Positions 25,242 through 33,604 of a stretch of DNA of 42,057 bases are shown here, piece by piece. A program made the position numbers and the translations under genes. The DNA is from Dehalococcoidales bacterium (GTDB taxonomy: Bacteria > Chloroflexota > Dehalococcoidia > Dehalococcoidales > UBA2162): assembly GCA_016932435.1 (NCBI GenBank), contig JAFGCW010000095.1:1-42057 (forward strand). The letters run 5' to 3'. The number at the start of each line of letters is the position of its first letter. The stretch's first letter is position 1. Below the pieces are notes generated by a model that was given only the letters and a program-made list of their open reading frames with translations, made no database searches and was not told the DNA's origin.

Positions 25242-26468
25242 TCAGTTTATTACCCCTGCTTGTCGGAGTTCAATGATATCCTTTTCACTGTAATCCAGAC
25301 TTTTGAGAATTTCTTCCGTGTGTCGACCCGTTAACGGGGACGTTCCTTTAATCTTGCCCGGGGTCTCCGACAACTTTATGGTAATTCCGGGTTGTTTTAT
25401 TTTACCGAGAGTCGGGTGGTCTATTTCCGTTATCATATTGCGATAGAGCAGGTGAGGGTCGTCGAGCATTTCGTCGAACTCATAGACCGGGCTGACGCAG
25501 GTATCCACTTCCCACAGGATTCGTAACCATTCGTCTCTCGTCTTTGTACTAAAAACCTCCTGTAAAGAAGCAAGTATCTGGTCCCGTTTCTCAAGTAATT
25601 CCTGTGTATCAGGGGCATACACTCCAACCGCTCCCTGGTACGGTATGTATTCCTCTAAACCCAGTGTTCTGCAAAGTCTTTCCCAGAACCAGGGTTCTCC
25701 GGGAGCAATATTAATGTATTTTCCGTCTTTTGTTTTAAAAACGTGCGCGGGTCTTTCCCCCAGCTTTGGTTTCCTCCCGCTGATAAAGAATTGAGGTCCA
25801 TGACGTACCATCATGAATAAAGTAAGAGCATCTACCATCGATGTATCTATGAATTGTCCCTTCCCGCTCTTTTCCCTGGCAATCAGAGCTAACAGGATGC
25901 CGATAGCAGCCTGCATACCTCCGCCTGCGAGGTCACCTATCGGAACACCCGGAATAGCATGGCGACCATCCGGAGTGCCGGTAATGCCCAGAATACCGGC
26001 TATCGATATGTAGTTGGTATCATGTCCGGGGTAAAGACGATAAGGGCCGTCATGACCGTAGCCGGTAACGGAGCAACAAATAATTCGCGGATTTATCTCT
26101 TTAAGGGTGTCATAGTCAATGCCAAGACGCTCCGTTACCCCCGGTCTGAATTCGTCGATAACAACATCCGCTGTCCTGGCAAGCTTATAGAAAATATCCT
26201 TACCCTGCTGTGTTTTAAGGTTTAAACAAATGCTCTTCTTACCCCGCTCATCGAACTGGTATGCAGCAGCCATCTCTGCCCTCTTCTTTTCGTCCGCTTC
26301 ACTTGTCATGTCACTACCTTCCGAAATCGGACCTTGTCCGGAGCGCTTCTGAGGCTGCTTGATTTTGATTGCATCAGCTCCCATATCGACCATTAACATC
26401 ACGGCTAGTGATCCGGTTGGGAATGTCGTTAAATCCAATACTTTTATATGGTCCAGAACTTCCATCAT
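25242..26468 (-). CDS. Class III CoA-transferase (conventional type)
   Basis: This encodes a 408 residue CaiB/BaiF CoA-transferase. ATG at 26468 (or the second ATG, 26465) follows AGGAG. Marks are VDMGADAIKIKQP, EFRPGVTERLGIDYDTLKEINPRI, SVTGYGHDGPY and SGKGQ. Catalytic Asp179 is in VPIGDLAGGG. An insert at about residues 40-75 (Ser, Glu and Lys rich) is not in the sister protein at 23994-25160. It is the first gene of the unit facing away from the ABC permeases, and module copy 3 lies in the shared upstream region. Co-regulation with the transporter is likely but inferred. Confidence 0.95.
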   Translation of the reverse strand: MMEVLDHIKVLDLTTFPTGSLAVMLMVDMGADAIKIKQPQKRSGQGPISEGSDMTSEADEKKRAEMAAAYQFDERGKKSICLNLKTQQGKDIFYKLARTADVVIDEFRPGVTERLGIDYDTLKEINPRIICCSVTGYGHDGPYRLYPGHDTNYISIAGILGITGTPDGRHAIPGVPIGDLAGGGMQAAIGILLALIAREKSGKGQFIDTSMVDALTLFMMVRHGPQFFISGRKPKLGERPAHVFKTKDGKYINIAPGEPWFWERLCRTLGLEEYIPYQGAVGVYAPDTQELLEKRDQILASLQEVFSTKTRDEWLRILWEVDTCVSPVYEFDEMLDDPHLLYRNMITEIDHPTLGKIKQPGITIKLSETPGKIKGTSPLTGRHTEEILKSLDYSEKDIIELRQAGVIN

Positions 26469-27105
26469 TTTAGCTCCTATTAAAGAAGTTTTTAATATAC
26501 AATTGCTATTCTTTCGTCTCTTTCATGTCCTGCGCCGTTCCGATTCAGGAGCAGAACCGTGCCTTGAGAACCTGTAAGGATTACAATGATAAATTTAATT
26601 GCTTCAGGGACATTACCAACTGCGAACAACGTTATGCATTAATTACACCGAACTTGACAATCTTGAAGTGTAAATTTTATAATCCCATGTCACGTACGAT
26701 ATCTTTTACATCATCGTATACGATGACCTATTATAATGATTAAAGAAACAGGTCGTCAATAAGATTAACAAATATTGTCAACCAGCTTGACTAATAATAG
26801 GAGATGCCTAACTCATTATGGGGAGATCTGAGATATAAGTCAGTATTATCTTGGGGCAGCGAGTTACGTCAGGTTTTCGTTTTACCGAACGTTTCGGAAC
26901 CTGAAGGATAAACCTGTGAGCAGGTTCCGGGGTCGAGTTTTCCGGTGTGGCGAGTCTTTTCATTAATAGTGAAGATCCGGACGGGGGATAGTGCGGAAAT
27001 ATGTTTATAAGTTGCGGAGTATTCGGTATGATACAGAGTTCGGGTGAGAGTAGCGTGATCACGGCCTTGAGATAACAAATCAACCACTAGCACAGGAGCT
27101 ATACT
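26469..27105. other. Divergent intergenic region with module copy 3 and long leader
   Basis: This 637 bp region lies between a CoA-transferase gene (minus) and the permease operon (plus). The promoter-operator module is at 26654-26724. The remaining ~380 nt up to the permease start carries no gene I would call; weak minus-strand frames there lack family features. Within the first 50 bp after the operator, GTCAATAAG and AATATT echo the leaders of copies 1 and 2. Confidence 0.55.
26654..26724 (+). promoter_or_regulatory. Promoter-operator module, copy 3 (drives ABC permease operon)
   Basis: TTGACA (26654-26659), an 18 bp spacer, TATAAT (26678-26683), 5 bp, GTCACGTACGAT (26689-26700), then 24 bp start to start the palindrome ATCGTATACGAT (26713-26724). 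The geometry equals copies 1 and 2 exactly, although the spacer sequence and first operator differ most here. It reads towards the permease genes at 27106, with a leader of about 380 nt. Confidence 0.83.
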
Positions 27106-28095
27106 TTGATAGCCTATATTACAAGAAGATCACTTTTAATAGTACCTACCCTCATCATGATAACCATAATTGTCTTTCTACTTGTACGCTTCATTCCGGG
27201 TAGTGTCATCGACGTAATAGAGTCTGAGATGGCACAAATGAGCGGGACCGGCGTAATTGATCGTGAAGCGGTTATGCATGAGCTTGGGCTGGACGTACCT
27301 ATCCATATTCAATACGGACGATGGATGGGATTTCTTCCTTCCCCTGATGGAGGTTTCAGCGGTGTTATTCAGGGTAACCTAGGGACTTCTGTTCGTAGTG
27401 ACAAGGCTGTTACCGAAGAGATAATGAGTAGATTGCCGGTGACATTCGAGCTTGGTATAATCGCCATTATTATCGGGGCTTTGGTAAGCCTGCCCATCGG
27501 TGTATTCTCAGCAATACGGCAGGATACGCTAGGTGACTATCTCGGTCGCACTATCGCCATACTCGGTATCTCCCTCCCGGCTTTCTGGGTGGCAACCATA
27601 GTAATGTTGTATCCTTCACTCTGGTGGGGTTGGTCGCCGCCTATGAAACTCATTCCCTTCAGCGAGGACCCGATGGGAAACCTTGGAATGTTAATAATTC
27701 CCGCAGTAATTATGGGCTTATTCCTCTCGGGAGCCAGTATGAGAATGACGCGGACGATGATGCTCGAGGTATTAAGGCAGGATTACATCAGAACTGCCTG
27801 GGCAAAGGGACTCAGCGAAAGAGTAGTCATAATGAGGCACGCACTGAAGAATGCGTTAATTCCGGTGATTACCATAATAGGTCTGCAATTGCCTCTTTTG
27901 ATCGGAGGTGCAGTTATTGTAGAGCAGATATTTTCTTTGCCGGGAGTAGGTCGTTTAATGCTGACAGCTATCAATCAAAGAGATTATCCCATGGTTTCTG
28001 GACTGAATCTGTTTATAGCCGGGTTTGTACTGGTAATCAACCTGGTCGTCGACTTGACCTACGGATTTTTAGACCCCAGAATCCGTTTTAATTAG
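27106..28095 (+). CDS. ABC transporter permease, DppB/OppB type
   Basis: This encodes a 329 residue inner-membrane permease of a peptide/nickel-type ABC importer. The start is TTG, 7 nt after AGGAG. The N-terminal helix (SLLIVPTLIMITIIVFLLV) precedes a periplasmic loop, then BPD_transp_1 helices. The EAA loop that contacts the ATPase is clear near residue 225 (DYIRTAWAKGLSE...HALKNALIPV). The gene is first in an operon with the DppC-type permease (34 bp gap) and the URO-D-like gene. No ATPase subunit (DppD/DppF) lies nearby, so the energising subunits must be encoded elsewhere. Controlled by module copy 3. Confidence 0.95.
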   Translation: MIAYITRRSLLIVPTLIMITIIVFLLVRFIPGSVIDVIESEMAQMSGTGVIDREAVMHELGLDVPIHIQYGRWMGFLPSPDGGFSGVIQGNLGTSVRSDKAVTEEIMSRLPVTFELGIIAIIIGALVSLPIGVFSAIRQDTLGDYLGRTIAILGISLPAFWVATIVMLYPSLWWGWSPPMKLIPFSEDPMGNLGMLIIPAVIMGLFLSGASMRMTRTMMLEVLRQDYIRTAWAKGLSERVVIMRHALKNALIPVITIIGLQLPLLIGGAVIVEQIFSLPGVGRLMLTAINQRDYPMVSGLNLFIAGFVLVINLVVDLTYGFLDPRIRFN

Positions 28096-28129
28096 AGAAT
28101 ATTAGAAAAAGTGAGAGGAAATAATTAAC

Positions 28130-29083
28130 GTGGCCACAGAAACGCTTGACGGAACTGTCCTACCAAAGAGGTATCACTTTCTTATTAATATACTCAGGCG
28201 GCTGATAAAAGAGAAACCGATGGGTATTTTCGGTGGGATTATAGTTCTGGTACTGCTTTTATGTGGTATTTTTGCTGATATTTTAGCCCCTTACGGCATG
28301 AATGAAGTTGACCTCATAAGCAGGCTGCTTCCGCCATCACCTCAATTCCTGCTCGGTACGGACCACCTGGGGCGAGACCTGTTGAGTAATATTATCTACG
28401 GTGCTCGTATTTCGGTGATTATCGGCATTTCATGTGCCTGTTGTTCCACGATTGTTTCTTTCGTTATCGGCGCTGTTTCGGGATTACTCGGCGGCAAGTT
28501 CGACATGCTGGTACAGAGGTTTGTGGATGCCTGGATGTGTATCCCGTCGTTACTGATTACCATAACTTTGATGTCTATAGTTGGAAGGGGTATGTTGCAG
28601 ATAATAATTGTTATCTCGGTGACAATGGGTATTGTCGGTTCTAGGGTGGTAAGAAGCGCTGTTATCGGTATTAAAGGGAATACTTACGTGGAGGCAGCAA
28701 ATGTTGTCGGGTGTTCCAATTTCAGATTAATCATGCGGCATATTCTGCCGAATATACTGGCACCGATAATCATTAATTTCACTCTGACCGTGGGACAGGC
28801 GATTATGATAGAAGCCAGCCTGAGTTTCCTCGGTTTCGGAGTTCCTCCCGGGGTTCCGAGCTGGGGGAGTATGCTGAGCGCAGAAGGACGCCAATACATG
28901 GAGAGAGCTCCGCAACTGGCTTTGTATCCCGGTCTTGCCCTGGCTCTGACTATTTACGGTATCAATATGTTTGGTGACGCGTTGAGGGATTTATCTGATC
29001 CCAGGCTGAGGGGCGGATTGGGGCGTTACCAGAGAACACAAAAAGTTAAGCAGAAAATAAAAGAACTTGTCGGTGCCGGTTAA
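28130..29083 (+). CDS. ABC transporter permease, DppC/OppC type
   Basis: This encodes a 317 residue permease that should pair with the DppB-type protein. The start is GTG at 28130, with GAGG about 10 nt upstream. The N-terminal segment has the OppC_N helix (MGIFGGIIVLVLLLCGIFA), then the LLGTDHLGRDLLSNIIYGAR motif characteristic of DppC proteins, and an EAA loop near residue 200 (YVEAANVVGCSNFRLIMRHI). The C-terminus ends DALRDLSDPRLRGG, also typical. It lies 34 bp after the first permease gene and 87 bp before the URO-D-like gene. A short 6 bp stem follows at 29095-29112. Confidence 0.96.
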   Translation: MATETLDGTVLPKRYHFLINILRRLIKEKPMGIFGGIIVLVLLLCGIFADILAPYGMNEVDLISRLLPPSPQFLLGTDHLGRDLLSNIIYGARISVIIGISCACCSTIVSFVIGAVSGLLGGKFDMLVQRFVDAWMCIPSLLITITLMSIVGRGMLQIIIVISVTMGIVGSRVVRSAVIGIKGNTYVEAANVVGCSNFRLIMRHILPNILAPIIINFTLTVGQAIMIEASLSFLGFGVPPGVPSWGSMLSAEGRQYMERAPQLALYPGLALALTIYGINMFGDALRDLSDPRLRGGLGRYQRTQKVKQKIKELVGAG

Positions 29084-29170
29084 CCCTCCGTATAATCATC
29101 TGCACGGATGATCTCTTTTAGGAACTATATTCGCCTTATACCTGCCAGGAAATAGAAAGAGAGGTATCTG

Positions 29171-30475
29171 TTGGCTCAAGAAAGTAAGGTTAAATTCAGT
29201 GAAGAAATAGGAAGACTAAGAGACGAAATCACACAAAGATATAGCAAAACCCCCGAACAACTTTATGAAGAAAGGGAGCAAAGATTAAGGGATGCTATCG
29301 AGCTAAAAGAGCCGGATAGAGTGCCGATAATAATTCACCCGGACCCCCACGATTATGCCGGCATACAGCACGCTGCCGCTTATTACGACCCTGCGACATG
29401 GGTACAAACATCAAAGCAGCTTGTCCTGGATTTCGAACCGGATATATGCAACGCCGGTATGCCGAACCCCGGTCAGGTTCTTGAGATTCTGGATAACAAG
29501 AACAGACTCTGGCCCGGAGGCCCGCTTCCTCCTGATTATGAATACCAGTTCGTAGAGAGAGAATATATGACGGCGGACGAATACGACCTGTTTATCACAG
29601 ATCCGTCCGGTTTTGTGATACGCCGCTATTTGCCGCGGGTATACGGGGCTCTTCAGCCGCTTACAAAACTCCCGCCGATGGGCGCCATGTTTTTTGGCTT
29701 CGAAGGCCTGGCGGGCCTGTTTACCAGACCGGAATTCGTCAAGTTTGCCAGCGACATGTATAAAGCAGGCGAGCGAATGAATGAATTCAGAAAAGCCAGA
29801 GGGAATGTAATCGAAGAACTGGCTTTACTCGGTTTTCCGACATTCACTCAGTCCGGTATTGCCGGCGGCGCTCCTTATGATACTATTTCAAGTTTCCTGA
29901 GAGGGATGCAGGGCGCAATGCTGGATATGTACCGCCGCCCGGACAAACTGCTCCAGGCTTGCGACAAAGTTTATGACCTGTGGATGCTGCAGGCAACACC
30001 GCCCGACCCCAAGAAGAGGGGAAATCCGAAAAGACTCGGGATGCCTTTATGGCGCGGCGATAAATCTTTCATGTCCAGTGAGCAGTTCAAGAAGTTCTAC
30101 TGGCCGGGATTGAAGAAAGTAATGCTGGGTTACATCGAGATGGGTTATGTGCCTATACCGTTTTTCGAAGCGGAATTCGGCGAACGATTGGAATGCCTGC
30201 TGGAGTTACCGAAGGGCAAGGCGGTTATCTCGGTAGAGCATATGGATGTAGTTAAAGCGAAGGAAATCCTGGGCGGTCATCTATGCGTACTCGGCAGAGG
30301 ACCCAAATCTCTGGACCTCGGTTCGCTGCAGGAAGCCGAAGCTTATTATAAAAATCTTATCGATGTTTGCGGTAAAGACGGCGGATTTGTCCTGAATATC
30401 GGGTTCCCTAAGAAAGGCAGCAAAGAGGAAATAGTTGCCATGCTGGACTCGCTCAGGGAATATGCGCGTTATTAG
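29171..30475 (+). CDS. Uroporphyrinogen decarboxylase (URO-D) superfamily protein
   Basis: This encodes a 434 residue protein with a C-terminal URO-D-type barrel. In anaerobes this superfamily covers true UroD and corrinoid/CoM methyltransferases such as MtaA and CmuC. The start is TTG at 29171 after GAGAGG. The N-terminal 50 residues are a charged helix (YEEREQRLRDAIELKEPDRVP), followed by barrel segments ending EHMDVVKAKEILGGHLCVLGRGP and GGFVLNIGFPKKGS. It is unlikely to be a haem enzyme given its length and operon with ABC permeases; methyl-transfer or decarboxylation on an imported compound is possible. A diverged second copy, now broken, is at 34872-36172. I cannot name the substrate. 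Confidence 0.85.
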   Translation: MAQESKVKFSEEIGRLRDEITQRYSKTPEQLYEEREQRLRDAIELKEPDRVPIIIHPDPHDYAGIQHAAAYYDPATWVQTSKQLVLDFEPDICNAGMPNPGQVLEILDNKNRLWPGGPLPPDYEYQFVEREYMTADEYDLFITDPSGFVIRRYLPRVYGALQPLTKLPPMGAMFFGFEGLAGLFTRPEFVKFASDMYKAGERMNEFRKARGNVIEELALLGFPTFTQSGIAGGAPYDTISSFLRGMQGAMLDMYRRPDKLLQACDKVYDLWMLQATPPDPKKRGNPKRLGMPLWRGDKSFMSSEQFKKFYWPGLKKVMLGYIEMGYVPIPFFEAEFGERLECLLELPKGKAVISVEHMDVVKAKEILGGHLCVLGRGPKSLDLGSLQEAEAYYKNLIDVCGKDGGFVLNIGFPKKGSKEEIVAMLDSLREYARY

Positions 30476-30491
30476 CCTGAAAATATTTAAT

Positions 30492-30542
30492 CCCGGGGGC
30501 AATGCTTTGGTATATTGCTTTGAGTGATGTATTTCCCCCGGG
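30492..30542. repeat. GC-rich inverted repeat after URO-D gene
   Basis: CCCGGGGG (30492-30499) and CCCCCGGG (30535-30542) are complementary, with 35 bases between them that include a weaker GCAAT/ATTGC pairing. It lies 17 bp after the stop codon. No T tract follows, so a terminator role is uncertain. Confidence 0.35.
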
Positions 30543-30658
30543 CAGCGCAGTTTACTTTATCCCGTTAAAAGAACCCAGGCGATAAGCACTGTTCTTGTTG
30601 TGGCAGCCGGGGAGCTCCGCAGGTCTGATAGCTGTTCCTGAAGGCAGCCGGTGTATTA

Positions 30659-30955
30659 CTACTTGTTTGCGGAAGCATATACATCATAGTATATGTTCAG
30701 GATGTACGGATCTCTGCTCCACTCCGTCAGTTGTTTCATTGTTTCGCCAGGTAAAGCATCCCGAAAAGCCTGGTAATCTTGTATGCTTTCCCATATCGTT
30801 GTGGAGCCGTACTCTTCTTTGTCTTTATCCACGTAATATATTGCGCTTATACACTCTTTTACATTATTTACGAGTTCAGGCCCATTTATAGCTTTTGTGG
30901 CCATCTCGTCAAAATGTCCGGGTTTCATCCTGTACAGTGACACTGCAGCAATCAT
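30659..30955 (-). CDS. Small dimeric alpha/beta-barrel protein (ABM-like)
   Basis: This encodes a 98 residue protein. ATG at 30955 follows a good AAGGAG site. The pattern MIAAVSLYRMKPGHFDEMATKA...IYYVDKDKEEYGSTTIWESIQDYQAFRD fits the ferredoxin-like dimeric alpha/beta barrel found in antibiotic-biosynthesis monooxygenase (ABM) and related small proteins: a first beta strand, a helix after KPG, and a strand with TIWES. It faces the URO-D gene convergently and stands alone. The fold assignment is by pattern only and the function is unknown. Confidence 0.6.
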   Translation of the reverse strand: MIAAVSLYRMKPGHFDEMATKAINGPELVNNVKECISAIYYVDKDKEEYGSTTIWESIQDYQAFRDALPGETMKQLTEWSRDPYILNIYYDVYASANK

Positions 30956-31405
30956 TATTTCTTCTCCTTCTAAAGATTTGGTAAAAAATGAGAAACATGT
31001 ACTTTCCGCCGCATTAACAAAGCAGCGCTGTTTATCAACGATATATGCTTCTTAGCGGGAATTCTGCAAAAGAGGGAAAAATATCCCTGCTTCCGGTTTT
31101 ACGTATTGGAATATTAGGGCGTGTTCACACTAAACAGGGTATCGGTAATAAGGGCGAAGTAGATAAAAAACATAAACACCGCGTCGAGTTTATCGAATCG
31201 TGAGAAGATTCTACGATAACCCTGTCGTGTAATCTGCCGTCTAATGACATTTGTAGTTACGTTCATTGTGCTAGCATTTGGCCCAATGATACCTTTTTAT
31301 GGGCTTTGTTTTTGGATTTCAGGCATTCAATCTTCTGTATTTGCTGCTATTTTGCCTCTTTATGCTTCTGTTCATATACCTTCGTCTTAACTTCCGTTCT
31401 GTTCG
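30956..31405. other. Intergenic zone with transposase relic
   Basis: This 450 bp region holds the C-terminal transposase fragment at 31114-31284 (separate entry). Minus-strand sequence at 31285-31400 translates into Lys/Glu-rich pieces broken by stops, which may be more decayed transposase. At 30956-31113 I see only the ribosome site of the small gene at 30955. Confidence 0.5.
31114..31284 (-). pseudogene. IS5-type transposase, C-terminal fragment
   Basis: On the minus strand, a frame ending at the stop 31116-31114 encodes RRIFSRFDKLDAVFMFFIYF and then ends in SVNTP. This is the typical C-terminal tail of an IS5-group transposase (RFDKLD...FFIYFAL). Only about 55 residues remain; upstream the frame is closed by stops. 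It is not a piece of the element at 33605-34738, whose transposase has a different C-terminus. Confidence 0.65.
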
Positions 31406-33004
31406 TTAAGAGTTAGCGATTTCGTTTCCGACCAGGTATCCAAAGGTTAAACAGGTTGAGCCCAAATTGATGCCTGCAGGCATATAGCTATAGTAGTTGG
31501 CGAACATGTCGCCGACGATGGTCCCCACGGCGTACAAACCAAGGATAATCGCTCCCTTGGTATCGAGCACTTGCATCTTGGCGTTGGTGCGTAGACCACC
31601 ACAAACAATGAGTAAACTCGGCAAGCTATTGCATTGTCCATAGAATGGTGCTGTCTTGATAGGAATGAGTAGTCTAGGGTGTTTAAAAAAGTCTTCATCG
31701 ACGCCCTTGTCACAGAATCCATTGTACCTGTCAACAGTTGCTCTGAGCGTGGTAGAGTCTAGTCCGAGTCCCTTAGCAAGTTTTTCAATAGTCTCTGCTT
31801 GCAGCATCTTGCCAGCTTTCACAGCCTCCTCCCACCGAATGACAACGCTTTCGACGCTTTGTGGAGGGCTTCCGTAGTAGCCGCGGCCGTACCAGGGAGC
31901 CATGCGCTCCGCATAGGCGGAGTCCCATATAGCGCATACTTTCCAGTCTGGCTGGCGCATCTGAATGTAACCAGCATGGCTACGATTAACATCCTCATTT
32001 CCGTAGCGGACTGCATTCTTGTTAACTAGGAGTCCCTTGAATGCGGCGTAAGGGCCTGTTGAGGGCCCGGCACCGCCACTCATCATGGGAGCGTTGGGAA
32101 CTGTTTGCTGCCATGCCGCACCCACCCACAAAGCCATTTTATGCCCATCCCCGGCATAAATGCCACCTAAGGCACGTTGCTCATTGTAATTAACAGGCGT
32201 TTGGTTTATCAAAGGCAACACTTCCGGGCAATATCTGGACACCATCTCCGTGTCCTTGGTAAAGTCACCAGTGGCAAGGACTACGGCTTTCGATCCAACA
32301 TACTTGACATACTTGCCCTCTGGGTTCCTGGCGGCGACGGCGCTGACCCGGCCAGTATTGTTGTCATCGCGAACGAGTTGCTCCGCAATAGTGTCATAGA
32401 AGATGCGAACGCCTGCCGTCGCAGCGAGCCTGGCCAGTGTATTAACCACTAGAGATTGGCCTTGACCAACTTGGTCCGTGCCCGTCCCCAGAAAACAATG
32501 CGCACCCGGAAACGCAGAAAATACGCCATCAGGATCAAAATCTGCCGTCTCAATGGCCACGGTATACCCCGCCGCTTCCATTTTGTCGATTAGCCAATCC
32601 ATCGCTTCTCCGCTCTTTTTGGCGAAGAGAGTCCACTTATCTTGGTCTATTCTCCCTCCAGCCCGGTCTATTTCTTGTTTGAAGCTCTTGCCCAAATCAT
32701 AGGCGATCCCGAGTTTACGAGTCAGCCTACTATTAATCGCGTGATTGGATCCACCACGCGATACCGGATATGAACTCGCAGCAATCAGTATTACTTTCGC
32801 TCCGTTTTCTACTGCCGAATTAGCACAAACTAGGCCTGCCGTTCCGGCCCCGATAATGACGACTTCAGCCTCTACGGTATCGGTGATCTTGCTGTCTGGA
32901 ATAGGGTCGGGTGGTATCTCAAAGCTGTACCTTTTCTCTGCGAATGTACGATCCATAATTATCACATTTTCATTTCGCGGTTGTTTTATTTCGCTCTTTC
33001 CCAA
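31406..33004 (-). CDS. FAD-binding oxidoreductase (fumarate reductase / flavocytochrome c / KstD-like family)
   Basis: This encodes a flavoprotein of about 530 residues. The FAD-binding motif VVIIGAGTAGLVCANSAVENGAKVILI is near the N-terminus, with a SRGGSNHAIN segment after it. ATGDF, and a C-terminal GGLRTNAKMQVLD...LYAVGT...INLGSTCLTFGYLVG block, complete the FAD_binding_2 pattern. The family reduces or dehydrogenates C=C bonds (fumarate, ketosteroids, urocanate). The start is uncertain. TTG at 33004 has GGGAG 6 nt upstream, ATG at 32956 begins MDRTFAEKRY and lacks a clear ribosome site, and the frame stays open to 33082, where it runs into an IS1595 fragment. The insertion may have removed the native promoter. 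Neighbours are transposase relics on both sides. Confidence 0.88.
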   Translation of the reverse strand: MGKSEIKQPRNENVIIMDRTFAEKRYSFEIPPDPIPDSKITDTVEAEVVIIGAGTAGLVCANSAVENGAKVILIAASSYPVSRGGSNHAINSRLTRKLGIAYDLGKSFKQEIDRAGGRIDQDKWTLFAKKSGEAMDWLIDKMEAAGYTVAIETADFDPDGVFSAFPGAHCFLGTGTDQVGQGQSLVVNTLARLAATAGVRIFYDTIAEQLVRDDNNTGRVSAVAARNPEGKYVKYVGSKAVVLATGDFTKDTEMVSRYCPEVLPLINQTPVNYNEQRALGGIYAGDGHKMALWVGAAWQQTVPNAPMMSGGAGPSTGPYAAFKGLLVNKNAVRYGNEDVNRSHAGYIQMRQPDWKVCAIWDSAYAERMAPWYGRGYYGSPPQSVESVVIRWEEAVKAGKMLQAETIEKLAKGLGLDSTTLRATVDRYNGFCDKGVDEDFFKHPRLLIPIKTAPFYGQCNSLPSLLIVCGGLRTNAKMQVLDTKGAIILGLYAVGTIVGDMFANYYSYMPAGINLGSTCLTFGYLVGNEIANS

Positions 33005-33029
33005 CTCACTCTCCCTTCGTCGCAGTGTT

Positions 33030-33446
33030 TCTAATAAAACCATCGTTATGGGAATGGTTGAACGAGATGGTAAGGTTATCACCCTAGTTATCCGTAACGT
33101 TAAATCCTCTACTCTCCTGCCAATGATTGAAAAGAATGTTGCTAGAGAAAATAAAACCGTTGTTTATACTGACAAGTTTCGTTCCTACAACAACGTTGAG
33201 AGGCTCGGATATGCTCATAGAATAGTTCAACACTCTGCGAAGCAGTATGTTGCTGGAGTTGCCCACTTCAACACTTGTGAAGCTCTCTGGAGTACAATCA
33301 AGCGTAGTATCGATGGAGCTAACCACCATGTTAATCCTCCCTATCTCCAGTCTTATCTTGATTCTTACGTGTTTCGGGACAACCATCGTCACGATAAGAC
33401 TCCTCTGCTCGTGACTCTGATTTCTCGGTTTGCCACTCAGAAATAG
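33030..33446 (+). pseudogene. IS1595-family transposase, C-terminal fragment
   Basis: The plus strand encodes about 138 residues of an ISXO2-like DDE transposase: NKTIVMGMVERDGKV, VVYTDKFRSYNNVERLGYAHRIVQHSAKQYV, NTCEALWSTIKRSIDG and HHVNPPYLQSYLDSYVFRDNHR. The N-terminal zinc-binding part and first catalytic Asp region are missing. The open frame continues upstream to 32745, but that stretch is only the antisense of the flavoprotein gene, so the fragment itself begins near 33012-33033. Confidence 0.8.
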
Positions 33447-33534
33447 GTTGGGCAGCTTTCTTAAGTAGCTCTTCAAATTCTTTCTTGGTTATAAGTTGTT
33501 CTTTATACTGTCTTTTTTGCCTTTTCATCATCAC
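33331..33534 (-). CDS. Small basic ORF next to IS1595 fragment
   Basis: This encodes 67 residues, rich in Lys, Glu, Gln and Arg, starting MMMKRQKRQYKEQLITKKEFEE in short basic helices. Its 3' part overlaps the end of the transposase fragment in antisense. Small proteins of this style occur beside some IS1595-type elements, from memory; I cannot confirm this one. It may equally be non-coding. Confidence 0.25.
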   Translation of the reverse strand: MMMKRQKRQYKEQLITKKEFEELLKKAAQPISEWQTEKSESRAEESYRDDGCPETRKNQDKTGDRED

Positions 33535-33604
33535 CCCACATTTCCTTGAATGATTTTTTCAAAGCAACATAGGCGTCACGATTTTTATTTTTGCGCATTA
33601 TCTA

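Noticed and set aside
29095..29112. Terminator between the second permease and the URO-D gene
   Set aside because: The stem is only 6 bp, AT-rich, with a poor T tract; readthrough into the URO-D gene is more likely.
32745..33446. A single 233 codon plus-strand gene
   Set aside because: Its first ~95 codons are the antisense of the flavoprotein gene; only the part after about 33030 matches a transposase.
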